In this document: in pieces, positions 25,942-33,851 of the stretch | How the letters are laid out: the number at the start of each line of letters is the position of its first letter | Position numbering within the stretch: position 1 is the stretch's first letter | Source: Enterocloster bolteae | GTDB lineage: Bacteria > Bacillota > Clostridia > Lachnospirales > Lachnospiraceae | Length of the DNA: 64,000 nucleotides | Reading direction: 5' to 3' | Assembly (NCBI GenBank): GCA_021772025.1 | Contig: JAETNT010000015.1 | Location: 1 to 64,000, forward strand | The notes under the pieces: generated by a model | What the model was told of the DNA's origin: nothing | The model's database searches: none | Seen by the model: only the letters and a program-made list of their open reading frames with translations | Position numbers and translations under genes: made by a program

Positions 25942-26861
25942 GTTCCTCCAATTACTGATTTTACTTTTCTCTCGGTAATTTTATCATTTTCTGTGATTTT
26001 TCCGCATAAAAGCGGAGAATGAACATCATATAATCTGCAGCTTTGAGAAACACTTTCCTGGCTATAGTTTGCATAGCAATATTGACATCCGTTTTTGCAT
26101 GTATTGTATGTGCCTATTTCAATACTTTCAATACAACCGCACTCTTTCCTTTGATTCTTATCCTTATCTGCCTGAATTTTACACCCGATAATCTTTTCGA
26201 CTAATTCTTTGTCAATACAGCAATTATGTTCTATTCCACAGCATGACAAATCAACGGTTTCCGCACATGACGCAACCTTGATATTATAGTTGCCCGCAAT
26301 TAATGCAATTTCTTTTCCAAACGAAACTAAATCATTTTCTGTTAGAAAAAAGGGATTCCATGCTTTCATGCTTTTTTTGTTTTTAGCATATATATCCACG
26401 AAACTTATGACACATTTACATGTATATCCATGCAATTCTTTCGCAATTTGTTCAAATGCTTTTAAGTGGTATTCAATATTGTATTTATCAGTAAAGATAA
26501 TTGGATCGTATCTCCATACCACCTTTTCTTTTCCGATTTTATGCGACAATTTTTGAAATATTGGAATCATTGATTTCTTCTTATGCGGAACATTACATTC
26601 TATGTCATTGCCATAACCGGTAAGCGTAAATTGAAAATAATATTTATAATTATCTAGTTCATCCAGCCTTGAAAACATTGGTTCCGGATTTTTCGTCCAA
26701 AAAACAATGCAGTCTACAACTTCCGGCGACAAAATAATTTTACTAATCTGATGTGCATTCATCGGATTGCGGACATATACATATCCTTCCCTTATTCTAT
26801 TCAAAAACCATTCGGAATAATAATTGGGAATATCTGTTCTACGGCTAACGCTTAAAATCAT
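25935..26861 (-). CDS. DUF1848 protein with radical-SAM-like cysteine cluster
   Basis: 308 residues. It starts MILSVSRRTDIP, the typical DUF1848 opening, and continues with VRNPMNAHQISKI and VFWTKNP. The C-terminal region holds many cysteines, including CKNGCQYCYANYS, a C-x3-C-x2-C pattern like that of radical SAM enzymes but at the wrong end of the protein. The biochemical role of DUF1848 is unknown. Base composition is clearly more AT-rich than the flanking housekeeping genes, which suggests acquisition. The ATG at 26861 is used; the frame upstream lacks a ribosome binding site and overlaps the small OadB-motif gene. Confidence 0.85.
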   Translation of the reverse strand: MILSVSRRTDIPNYYSEWFLNRIREGYVYVRNPMNAHQISKIILSPEVVDCIVFWTKNPEPMFSRLDELDNYKYYFQFTLTGYGNDIECNVPHKKKSMIPIFQKLSHKIGKEKVVWRYDPIIFTDKYNIEYHLKAFEQIAKELHGYTCKCVISFVDIYAKNKKSMKAWNPFFLTENDLVSFGKEIALIAGNYNIKVASCAETVDLSCCGIEHNCCIDKELVEKIIGCKIQADKDKNQRKECGCIESIEIGTYNTCKNGCQYCYANYSQESVSQSCRLYDVHSPLLCGKITENDKITERKVKSVIGGTK

Positions 26862-26884
26862 TATATCACTTCCGCTTTTCAAAC

Positions 26885-27061
26885 TTACCGGCGGCGTTTT
26901 CTGGCAAAACAAAATACCGCCAGAGCCACCGTCAATACGATGCACACCCTAAGAAAAATCTCAAACCCGCCAATTTTTCCCGCAAGAAATACACTGGTAG
27001 GGCCATCAGCTCCTCCTATGGTAAAGGTAAAGGCCCGCTCTAAAAATTCTGGTCTCATCAT
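26885..27061 (-). CDS. Small membrane protein with OadB-like motif
   Basis: 58 residues. TIGGADGPTSVFLAGK at about residues 14-29 matches a conserved motif of the beta subunit of sodium-pumping decarboxylases (OadB/GcdB). One transmembrane helix (about 33-52) and a basic CFARKRRR tail follow. The rest of OadB (about 300+ residues) is absent. The ATG at 27061 has AGGAGG 7 nt upstream, so it looks like a real gene rather than debris. The function is unknown; no other decarboxylase genes are nearby. Confidence 0.65.
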   Translation of the reverse strand: MMRPEFLERAFTFTIGGADGPTSVFLAGKIGGFEIFLRVCIVLTVALAVFCFARKRRR

Positions 27062-27145
27062 TATCACGCCTCCTAGCTTTTTGCCGTAATTTTGCTTCCA
27101 TTATGCCATACTTTTCTTTATTTTTCAATGTTGACAGGTTTGCTT

Positions 27146-27563
27146 TTATTCCTGCAACAGCCAATCAGCGATATCGTGAACTTTGATTCCTTCATAGCTG
27201 TATTTTGGATGTTTGGTTCGGGCGATAATCATTTTGGGATATGCATCTCTAATTTGAAGCAGTGGTGAACATTCTCTTTCAAAAGTTTCCTGTCCGGAAA
27301 TGTTATCGCTTACCTGAATATAAATTTTTTCACTGCCCTTTTGTGCAACAAAATCAATTTTCTTTTGATAGAATATCATAAAACACGAAAGCATTGCACA
27401 AATATTTGATATACTTGCCTACGGTTACATGATTGGTTGGTATTTCGTTTGCCGTCAACAGCTGACTAACTTTATTCGAAGAAGTCAGATTGCTGATATT
27501 ATCCATAAGGAACTCACTCAGACATTGTAAAACCAAAGTATCCGGTAAAGCGTATTTCTGCAC
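27146..27563 (-). pseudogene. DUF4143 AAA-ATPase C-terminal remnant, frameshifted and deleted
   Basis: Two overlapping frames each show part of the DUF4143 domain that ends many AAA-type ATPases of unknown role. The first (27354-27563) has [22 protein letters not shown] and [17 protein letters not shown]. The second (27146-27394) has [18 protein letters not shown] and ends ADWLLQE. About 60-80 residues between these blocks are missing at the junction near 27365-27395, and the frame changes there. The ATPase domain itself is gone. It is not functional. Confidence 0.75.
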
Positions 27564-27615
27564 AAGATATAACGTCCGGTAAAAAGAGTAGCCAAGTCGG
27601 CGCTAAGCAAAAAAG

Positions 27616-27762
27616 CATTGAGACCACAACCTGATAATCTTTAGAAGCAGCTTTATATTTTACCTGTACAGACTTTAAAGTATGGCTGTAATACCAACCC
27701 TCTTCTGCGGCCTCCCACTTGTCCCTATGTAAAAACTGCTTTATTTCTCTGCCGTCTACAGT
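27616..27762 (-). other. Unidentified gene fragment fused to the DctM remnant
   Basis: About 49 residues in frame behind the DctM fragment: DGREIKQFLHRDKWEAAEEG and YYSHTLKSVQVKYK. This is not DctM sequence. It recalls the C-terminal part of some family 31 glycosidases, but I cannot confirm that. It marks a deletion junction between two unrelated genes. Confidence 0.4.
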
Positions 27763-28020
27763 TACTGAGAGTCCCATAATAAATCCGGGAATATAGCCCG
27801 CCATAAACAGAGCTGCTATAGAGGTTCCGCCGCTGACCAGAGAAAATAAAATCAGAGGACCGCTGGGCGGAATCAAAATACCGGTAGGAGCGGATGAAAT
27901 ATTTACTGCCGCGGAATACGCAGGATCATAGCCTTCCTCTTCTTCCAGGGGAGCCATAATGCCTCCGATGGCAACGGTAGCCGCAATAGAGGAACCGCTG
28001 ATAGATCCAAACGTGTGCAA
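27763..28020 (-). pseudogene. TRAP transporter large permease (DctM) fragment
   Basis: About 86 residues matching an internal part of DctM-type TRAP permeases. It has GSISGSSIAATVAIGGIMAP, then ILIPPSGPLILFSLVSG and AALFMAGYIPGFIMG. A full DctM is about 420 residues, so both ends are missing. The downstream frame continues into an unrelated fragment. No other TRAP genes remain. Confidence 0.8.
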
Positions 28021-28071
28021 TAGTCTTTTGCAAATTTATGTCTGTTTAGTTTGTTGCCCGCAATAAAGAAA

Positions 28072-28096
28072 TAAAAGAGCCGATTTCTCGACTCTT
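28072..28096 (-). terminator. Terminator after the trehalose operon
   Basis: On the minus strand AAGAGTCGA pairs with TCGGCTCTT (one G-T wobble) around a GAAA loop and is followed by TTATTTCTTTATT. Confidence 0.75.
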
Positions 28097-28108
28097 ACAG
28101 CAGATATC

Positions 28109-28213
28109 TTATTGGGGAGCATTAAAGCGGAGTGATTTTCTGATTTCACGAGCTTCTCTGGTATTTCGCTCTTCTCTTAATTCTTTAGACAACTCCAAGA
28201 ACCATAAATTCAT
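28109..28213 (-). CDS. Possible 34-residue peptide overlapping the treC end
   Basis: An ATG at 28213, inside the last codons of treC in another frame, opens a short frame. It encodes a highly charged helix-like peptide (ELSKELREERNTREAREIRK) and stops 13 bp before the operon terminator. Its place between treC and the terminator, and the regular charge pattern, suggest it may be translated. There is no clear ribosome binding site, so coupling to treC would be needed. It could equally be a chance frame. Confidence 0.35.
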   Translation of the reverse strand: MNLWFLELSKELREERNTREAREIRKSLRFNAPQ

Positions 28214-29834
28214 AGGGTTCCATTGTATATGTTTCTTCTTTCAAATTTATTTCCCTGCTTCCATTTTCCAACAGTACCTGATAACCGCTCCACTCCTTAG
28301 CCGTCTTAATGCTCTGCTTCTTTTCTCCCAGGTTACAGAGAACCACTATCTTCTGCTCCCCCAGCACCCTCTGGTATGCCAGCGCCATATCCGTTCCTGT
28401 ATCTAAAAAAGAAATTTCTCCCTTTGCAATCACCGGATACCTTTTCCTCATCGCTATCAGCTTCTTATAAAAAGCCAGAATAGAATCCTTGTCCTTTTGC
28501 TGCGCTTCTACCGTAATTTCTTTTCTAAATTCAGTGGATAAAGGAATCCACGGCTCTGCTTCTGAAAAACCGCCGTATATCCCTTCCCCCCACTGCATGG
28601 GAGTTCTGCTGTTGTCCCGGGATCTGGCCGATAAAATCTCAAGTGCTTCTTCTTTTGTCTTTCCCTCTTCTAGCAAAATCTGATAATAATTAAGGCTTTC
28701 TACATCCCTGTATTGTTCTATGGAAGGGAAATGGGCGTTGAGCATCCCAATCTCTTCTCCTTGATAGATGTAGGGTGTTCCACGCATGAAATGAATCATG
28801 CCTGCCAGCATTTTCGCCGACTCTTTCCAATAAGCCTTTTCATCTCCCATCCTGCTTACAATACGAGGCTGGTCATGGTTGCACCAAAACAGTGCATTCC
28901 ATCCGTCTCCTTTTTGCATCCCCATCTGCCACTGGGTAAAAAGTTCCTTTAATTTCTTATAATCCGTAGCCATAAGCGCCCATTTGTCCCCATCTTTATA
29001 ATCTGCTTTCAGATGGTGAAAGTTAAAGCACATGGAAAGTTCTTTTTCCTTTGGCGCAGAATATCGGATACAATGTTCCAGGGATGTAGAGGACATCTCC
29101 CCTACCGTTACAAAATCCTCGATACCTGCATCTCTTACCAGCTCTTTCAAATACTCGTGGATATGGGGACCGTCACTGTAAAACTTACGTCCGTCTCCCT
29201 CAAAATCATCTTTCATCTGCTCCGGCTTGGAAACCAGATTAATCACATCAAATCGAAACCCCTTAATGCCTTTTCCTTTCCAGAACCGGAGGATTTCTTT
29301 TAATTCGTCCCGGACTTCCCGGTTATCCCAGTTTAAATCTGCCTGCGTCACATCGAATAACCGGAGATACCATTTTTTTAATCCTGGGACATATTCCCAT
29401 GCAGAGCCGCCAAATTTCGATTTCCAGTTAGTGGGAGCGTGATCCGGCGTCCCCTCTTTGAAAATATAATACTTCTGGTATTTCTCGTCTCCTGCCAGAG
29501 CTTTCTGAAACCATTCATGCTGGGTAGACGTATGGTTAAATACCATATCCAGCATAATACCCATACCTCGTTTTTCACTCTCACTGACCAAATTTTCCAG
29601 ATCCTCCATCGTTCCAAACAGAGGATTGATTCTCCGGTAATCTGCTACATCATATCCATTATCTCTCTGAGGTGAGATAAAAAACGGTGTCAGCCATAGA
29701 TAATCCACTCCTAAATCCTGCAGATAATCTAATTTTTCAATTACTCCGGGGATGTCTCCAAAGCCATCCCCGTTGGTATCCCGAAAAGATTTCGGGTATA
29801 TCTGATAAACTACTTTATTGCTGAAGTCTGTCAT
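28185..29834 (-). CDS. treC: Alpha,alpha-phosphotrehalase (GH13)
   Basis: 549 residues of the GH13 oligo-1,6-glucosidase/phosphotrehalase group. It hydrolyses trehalose 6-phosphate to glucose and glucose 6-phosphate. Catalytic motifs are GFRFDVINL (nucleophile Asp, about 200), VTVGEMSS (acid/base Glu, about 243) and NHDQPR (about 320). YQIYPKSFRDTNGDG and SPQRDNGYDVADY at the N-terminus fit TreC. The trehalose assignment rests mainly on its neighbours treP and treR; a maltose-type glucosidase is the alternative. It lies 20 bp after treP. Confidence 0.88.
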   Translation of the reverse strand: MTDFSNKVVYQIYPKSFRDTNGDGFGDIPGVIEKLDYLQDLGVDYLWLTPFFISPQRDNGYDVADYRRINPLFGTMEDLENLVSESEKRGMGIMLDMVFNHTSTQHEWFQKALAGDEKYQKYYIFKEGTPDHAPTNWKSKFGGSAWEYVPGLKKWYLRLFDVTQADLNWDNREVRDELKEILRFWKGKGIKGFRFDVINLVSKPEQMKDDFEGDGRKFYSDGPHIHEYLKELVRDAGIEDFVTVGEMSSTSLEHCIRYSAPKEKELSMCFNFHHLKADYKDGDKWALMATDYKKLKELFTQWQMGMQKGDGWNALFWCNHDQPRIVSRMGDEKAYWKESAKMLAGMIHFMRGTPYIYQGEEIGMLNAHFPSIEQYRDVESLNYYQILLEEGKTKEEALEILSARSRDNSRTPMQWGEGIYGGFSEAEPWIPLSTEFRKEITVEAQQKDKDSILAFYKKLIAMRKRYPVIAKGEISFLDTGTDMALAYQRVLGEQKIVVLCNLGEKKQSIKTAKEWSGYQVLLENGSREINLKEETYTMEPYEFMVLGVV

Positions 29835-29854
29835 TTTGTGCCTCTTTTATTTTC

Positions 29855-31264
29855 CTACAGGCGCTTCTTTCCCACAATTGTTGTCAATAAGAACGGAACA
29901 GCAAAGGCAATTGCCATACAAATTGCAAAGGAAGCCATAAACCTGGGCTGAATGGATAAGATACCGGGAATCCCGCCTACGCCGATGGCATTTGCCGTTG
30001 TTCCTGTGGCTACACAGACAACTGCCGCAATGCCGGAACCAATCATTCCGCAAATAAACGGGAATCCCCTTTTTAAGTTCACACCGAAAATTGCGGGCTC
30101 TGTAACGCCGAGGTAACAGGAAATACATGCCGGAATATTTACTTCCTGTGCTTCCGGATCCTTTCTCTGGAGCCAGATCATTCCCAGAACTGCAGATCCC
30201 TGTGCAATATTGGATAATGCGATCATGGGCCACAGCATGGTTCCGCCGTAGTCTGCGATCAACTGTAAATCAATTGCATTAGACATATGATGAAGTCCTG
30301 TAATTACAAGCGGAGCATAAATCACACCAAATACAGCGCCAAATACAACCTTAAATGTTCCGGTAATTCCGGCAAATACAACTGCGGAAATTGCCGCTCC
30401 AATCTTCCAGCCAACAGGCCCCAATACAAAATGCGCGGCCATTACCGACAATAACAAACTGCAAAAAGGAACCACAATCATGGAAATAACCTGGGGCGTA
30501 ATCTTTCGGAAAAATTTCTCCAGATACACCAGCGTAAATGCTGCTAAAATGGCAGGAATCACCTGTCCCTGATAACCGATCATATTAACCTGGAAGCCGC
30601 CAAAGTTCCACTGAGGAATATCTGCCGCCGCTGTTCCCGCAACCGCATATGCGTTCAATAGCTGTCCGGATACTAACGTCAGGCCAAGTACAATGCCCAG
30701 CATCTGAGTTGTACCCATTTTCTTTGTCACTGACCAGCAGATGCCAACCGGAAGCATATGGAATACCGCTTCCCCAATCAGCCATAGAAAGCTGTCAATG
30801 CCTGCCCAGAACTGGCTGATGTCACATAAGGTTTTCGTTCCGTTTTCAAACAAATATAAGCTGTCAATACAGTTTCTAAATCCAAGGATCAAACCGCCTG
30901 TAATAATTGCCGGAATAAGCGGTGCAAAAATCTCTGCCAGCGCAGTAATCACTCTCTGCAGCACATTCTGATTTTTCTTTGCCGCCTGCTTTACCGCATC
31001 CTTTGATACCCCTTCAATCCCGGCCTCTTTTACAAAGTCATTGTAAAAGTCACCTACCGTATTCCCGATAATGACCTGAAACTGCCCGGACTGTGTAAAG
31101 CTTCCTTTTACAGCCTTCATTGCTTCAATCTCTTTTACATCAGCTTTTTCCGGATCTGCCAAGGCAAACCGCATTCTTGTCATACAATGCGAAACCGCTG
31201 CAATGTTCTCTTTTCCGCCTACCAGATGCAGCAACTGTTTTGCGTCTTCTGCATATTTTCCCAT
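29855..31264 (-). CDS. treP: PTS EIIBC component, trehalose type
   Basis: 469 residues. The EIIB domain (about 1-90) carries the phosphorylated cysteine in SHCMTRMRFAL and is followed by an EIIC membrane domain of about ten helices with GLHHMSNAIDLQL and GVTEPAIFGVNLK. There is no EIIA domain, so it needs a EIIA-Glc-type partner, perhaps the one at 53263-53784. The ATG at 31264 has GGAGG 9 nt upstream. Its promoter contains the tre operators. Confidence 0.9.
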   Translation of the reverse strand: MGKYAEDAKQLLHLVGGKENIAAVSHCMTRMRFALADPEKADVKEIEAMKAVKGSFTQSGQFQVIIGNTVGDFYNDFVKEAGIEGVSKDAVKQAAKKNQNVLQRVITALAEIFAPLIPAIITGGLILGFRNCIDSLYLFENGTKTLCDISQFWAGIDSFLWLIGEAVFHMLPVGICWSVTKKMGTTQMLGIVLGLTLVSGQLLNAYAVAGTAAADIPQWNFGGFQVNMIGYQGQVIPAILAAFTLVYLEKFFRKITPQVISMIVVPFCSLLLSVMAAHFVLGPVGWKIGAAISAVVFAGITGTFKVVFGAVFGVIYAPLVITGLHHMSNAIDLQLIADYGGTMLWPMIALSNIAQGSAVLGMIWLQRKDPEAQEVNIPACISCYLGVTEPAIFGVNLKRGFPFICGMIGSGIAAVVCVATGTTANAIGVGGIPGILSIQPRFMASFAICMAIAFAVPFLLTTIVGKKRL

Positions 31265-31290
31265 CTTTTCATACCTCCATCTGTTTTTAA

Positions 31291-31373
31291 CTTGTTTAAA
31301 CATGTTTGATGATTATGTTATATCATACTTGTTTAAACATGTCAATACCTTTTTCAAAATTTGTTTAAACAAG
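31291..31373 (-). promoter_or_regulatory. treP promoter with three TreR-type operators
   Basis: Three near-identical palindromes built on TTGTTTAAACA lie at 31291-31304, 31328-31341 and 31360-31373, with start-to-start spacing of 37 and 32 bp. On the minus strand TTGACA and TATAAC are 17 bp apart, and the middle palindrome fills that spacer. This is a direct repressor site for treP. The rightmost box is next to the treR promoter. Confidence 0.85.
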
Positions 31374-31376
31374 TTG

Positions 31377-31405
31377 TTGACTTTTTTGTCCTTCATTTCT
31401 ATAAT
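31377..31405 (+). promoter_or_regulatory. treR promoter
   Basis: TTGACT (31377-31382), a 17-bp spacer and TATAAT (31400-31405). The third operator ends 3 bp before the -35, so autoregulation is likely. Confidence 0.75.
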
Positions 31406-31478
31406 ATAAGCAGAGAAGATTTTATAGGAAATACGGGTACTTTCATTTTGCCGCATTTCCGGTTAGAGGTGAAGGAAA

Positions 31479-32210
31479 ATGCCAAAAGCAATCTACGAAA
31501 CTATTTATAAAGACTTAAAAAAGAAAATCGAAACGGATGTTTTCGCTTATCAGGAACTTTTACCCTCAGAAAATACATTAATTCAAACTTATAACTGCTC
31601 CCGCAATACTCTCCGCCGGGCCGTCAGCCGCTTGGTGGCCGACGGCTATGTACAGACAATGCAGGGAAAAGGAGTACGCAATATCTATCAGCCTATTGCC
31701 CAAACTGCCTTTACAATTGGAGAAATTGAAAGTTTTCGGGAATCTGCCGCGCGGAATGGCCACCATTCCTTTACAAAAGTCCTTTTATTTACTGAGTTTG
31801 CTATTAACGAAAAGCAAGCTCTATATACAGGTTTTCCTGTTGGAACGGATATTTATTATATCCAGCGCCTCCACTATTTAGATGATATGCCATTAATTCT
31901 GAACCACAATTATTTCTTAAAGGAGGCAGTCCCCGGCCTTACAAAGGAAATTGCGGAAAATTCCATTTATGAATATTTAGAAAATATACTGTGTATGACC
32001 ATTGTAAACAGTAAACGGGTCATGACTGTTGAAAAAATGACGCAAATTGATGAAAAATATCTGAAGATGGACGCTGAGGATTATAATTGCGTGGCCGTGG
32101 TCAGCAGTCAGACCTACAACAGCGACGGAGTAATGTTTGAATATACCCAATCCCGGCACCGCCCGGACTATTTCCGTTTCTATGATAACGCGGTCAGAAA
32201 GCCTGTCTGA
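31479..32210 (+). CDS. treR: GntR-family trehalose operon repressor
   Basis: 243 residues. The N-terminal GntR winged helix has LLPSENTLIQTYNCSRNTLRRAVSRLVADGYVQTMQGKG (about 28-66). A UTRA ligand-binding domain (about 85-235) follows. This is the HutC/TreR class, which binds trehalose 6-phosphate. It is divergent from treP-treC with shared operators. GGTGAAGG precedes the ATG. Confidence 0.9.
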   Translation: MPKAIYETIYKDLKKKIETDVFAYQELLPSENTLIQTYNCSRNTLRRAVSRLVADGYVQTMQGKGVRNIYQPIAQTAFTIGEIESFRESAARNGHHSFTKVLLFTEFAINEKQALYTGFPVGTDIYYIQRLHYLDDMPLILNHNYFLKEAVPGLTKEIAENSIYEYLENILCMTIVNSKRVMTVEKMTQIDEKYLKMDAEDYNCVAVVSSQTYNSDGVMFEYTQSRHRPDYFRFYDNAVRKPV

Positions 32211-32244
32211 ACAACATACAAAACGGATTTACCGGCAAAGATAA

Positions 32245-32268
32245 AGGGGCGAGATAATCGCCCCTGGT
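32245..32268 (-). terminator. Terminator of the MFS efflux gene
   Basis: On the minus strand AGGGGCGA pairs with TCGCCCCT around a TTATC loop and is followed by TTATCTTT. It also lies after treR on the plus strand, where the T tract is poor. Confidence 0.75.
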
Positions 32269-32276
32269 AAATAAAG

Positions 32277-33569
32277 TTACGTTTCATTATATTGATACTT
32301 CTTCAATTTTCTGCCTGTGATGATACAAATTAAGCTTCCGCTTACGCCGAGTACAAACATCATAAGTGCAGCGCCAGATCCCTTGCCCGCGCCAAAGAGT
32401 GTTTTTAGAATTGATAAATCGCCATATTTGCTCATAAATGGTTCGCATACATTATCTACCATAAAACCACCTATAAACAATCCTATGGGAATCGTAAAAA
32501 ATTGAAGCGTATTGCGGCATGCATAAACGCGCCCTTGCAGTTCCATCGGAATAGTAGTCCTAAGAATCACATCCAAATTTGCACTCATAATCGGTACAAG
32601 AACCCATCCGATAATCTGTCCAATGCACCATAATACCGGTTCTCTGGAAAATGCTAACAAAAAATTTTCTGTTCCCAGCGAAAACAACATTGTCAGATAG
32701 ATGACTTTTACCCTGTCCTTAGGTTTCGGTAAGGCTGACGCAATCAGGCTGCCAATAATCATAGCAACACCGGAACAAGATGTAACAATTCCTAAAACAG
32801 ATGAACCGCCTTTCAAATTAGGAAGCACATAGCCAGGCAAAGTCGCATCAAAAGCGGAAGCTGTCAGATTAACCCCTGACATAAATAATATCAGTGTCAT
32901 GATCAGTGGATTTTCTTTTAAAAACACAAGGCCTTCTTTTGCAAGATTGAGTACGCTTTCTCTCTTATCGCTCTTGTTTTCCGGGATTCTAATAAAAAGC
33001 AATAATGCCGCAAATGCAACTATAAAGCTTCCAATGTCAACTGCTACTACACCATTAAGTCCTACAAATGAGTATAACGCTGTAGCAATCAAAGGATTCA
33101 ATATGGATATCAGCGCTCCTGACAAAGAGCGCAGCCCGCTTGTCTTCTGATAATACTTTTCAGAAATAATAAGAGTCATAGCAACCTCTGAAGCAGGCTG
33201 TTGTACGGTATTCATTAATCCTGAAATGGCATTCAGAACATATAAATGCCATACTGCCAAGCGATTTGTCCTAAATAATGCAAATACAATGATTGTACAT
33301 ATTGCCGCAAACACATCGCAGCCAAGCATCGTCTTCTTTTTGTTAAATCGGTCTGTCAATGCTCCGGCAAATATGCTCATTAATACATATGGCGCATAAG
33401 AGCATATGGTAAGTGCCGCCGTGCTTAAGGAAGAACCGGTTTTCTCATACAGCCATAAAGTTAATGCAAATGCTGTAATACTGCTGCCGAGCTGAGATAC
33501 GCTCTGGGTACTCCAAAGAATCAAAAAGTCTCTCAACTCAAATAATTCATTCTTCTTAATATTTTTCAT
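32277..33569 (-). CDS. MFS efflux transporter, macrolide-efflux-like
   Basis: 430 residues with 12 hydrophobic segments. ELRDFLILWSTQSVSQLGSSITAFALTLWLYEKTGS at the N-terminus and GALTDRFNKKK after helix 2 place it in the DHA3 group of drug exporters that includes Mef-type macrolide pumps. The substrate cannot be read from sequence. The upstream 160 bp carries a promoter, a 12-residue leader peptide and mutually exclusive hairpins that can hide the ribosome binding site, as in antibiotic-inducible resistance genes. This supports a ribosome-targeting drug as inducer. Confidence 0.85.
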   Translation of the reverse strand: MKNIKKNELFELRDFLILWSTQSVSQLGSSITAFALTLWLYEKTGSSLSTAALTICSYAPYVLMSIFAGALTDRFNKKKTMLGCDVFAAICTIIVFALFRTNRLAVWHLYVLNAISGLMNTVQQPASEVAMTLIISEKYYQKTSGLRSLSGALISILNPLIATALYSFVGLNGVVAVDIGSFIVAFAALLLFIRIPENKSDKRESVLNLAKEGLVFLKENPLIMTLILFMSGVNLTASAFDATLPGYVLPNLKGGSSVLGIVTSCSGVAMIIGSLIASALPKPKDRVKVIYLTMLFSLGTENFLLAFSREPVLWCIGQIIGWVLVPIMSANLDVILRTTIPMELQGRVYACRNTLQFFTIPIGLFIGGFMVDNVCEPFMSKYGDLSILKTLFGAGKGSGAALMMFVLGVSGSLICIITGRKLKKYQYNET

Positions 33570-33571
33570 TT

Positions 33572-33675
33572 CTTTGCTCCTTTTCGCGTTAGGTATTTCT
33601 CAAAACAGAAGCAAAGCCTGAGGATATCAGCACAATGCTGTTCCTCCATGCAGTCTCCTCAGACTCTGCATGGAG
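33572..33675 (-). promoter_or_regulatory. Translation attenuator of the efflux gene
   Basis: Three potential stems were read on the minus strand. Stem 1 pairs 33666-33675 with 33644-33653 (perfect CTCCATGCAG/CTGCATGGAG). Stem 2 pairs 33656-33662 with 33618-33624 (CTGAGGA/TCCTCAG). Stem 3 pairs 33607-33616 with 33572-33581 (CTTTGCTTCT/AGGAGCAAAG, one G-U), which buries the Shine-Dalgarno of the MFS gene. Stem 1's left arm overlaps the end of the leader reading frame, so a stalled ribosome would change the folding. Confidence 0.7.
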
Positions 33676-33697
33676 CTATTGCAATACAGAGTATCAT
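33659..33697 (-). CDS. Leader peptide of the efflux gene attenuator
   Basis: A 12-residue frame, MILCIAIAPCRV, starts with ATG at 33697 and stops with TGA. It has AAAGGA 6 nt before the start. It lies between the promoter and the Shine-Dalgarno-sequestering hairpins, and its last codons form one arm of the first hairpin. That layout is the hallmark of drug-sensing leader peptides of erm, cat and mef-type genes. Confidence 0.65.
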   Translation of the reverse strand: MILCIAIAPCRV

Positions 33698-33730
33698 TTC
33701 ATTTCCTTTCGTGGTTTTACTTTTTTCCTC

Positions 33731-33759
33731 ATTATAAACGATTAATTACATAAGGGCAA
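33731..33759 (-). promoter_or_regulatory. Promoter of the efflux gene
   Basis: TTGCCC (33754-33759) and TATAAT (33731-33736) with a 17-bp spacer. The start would be near 33724, about 27 nt before the leader peptide. Confidence 0.7.
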
Positions 33760-33851
33760 ATAATTTTTGTGATTGCTTTCTTAAAGTATTTCAATCCGTT
33801 TGCCAATTCTTGTATATTAAACCCATCTTTGGTTACATTCATTGTAAGCGC

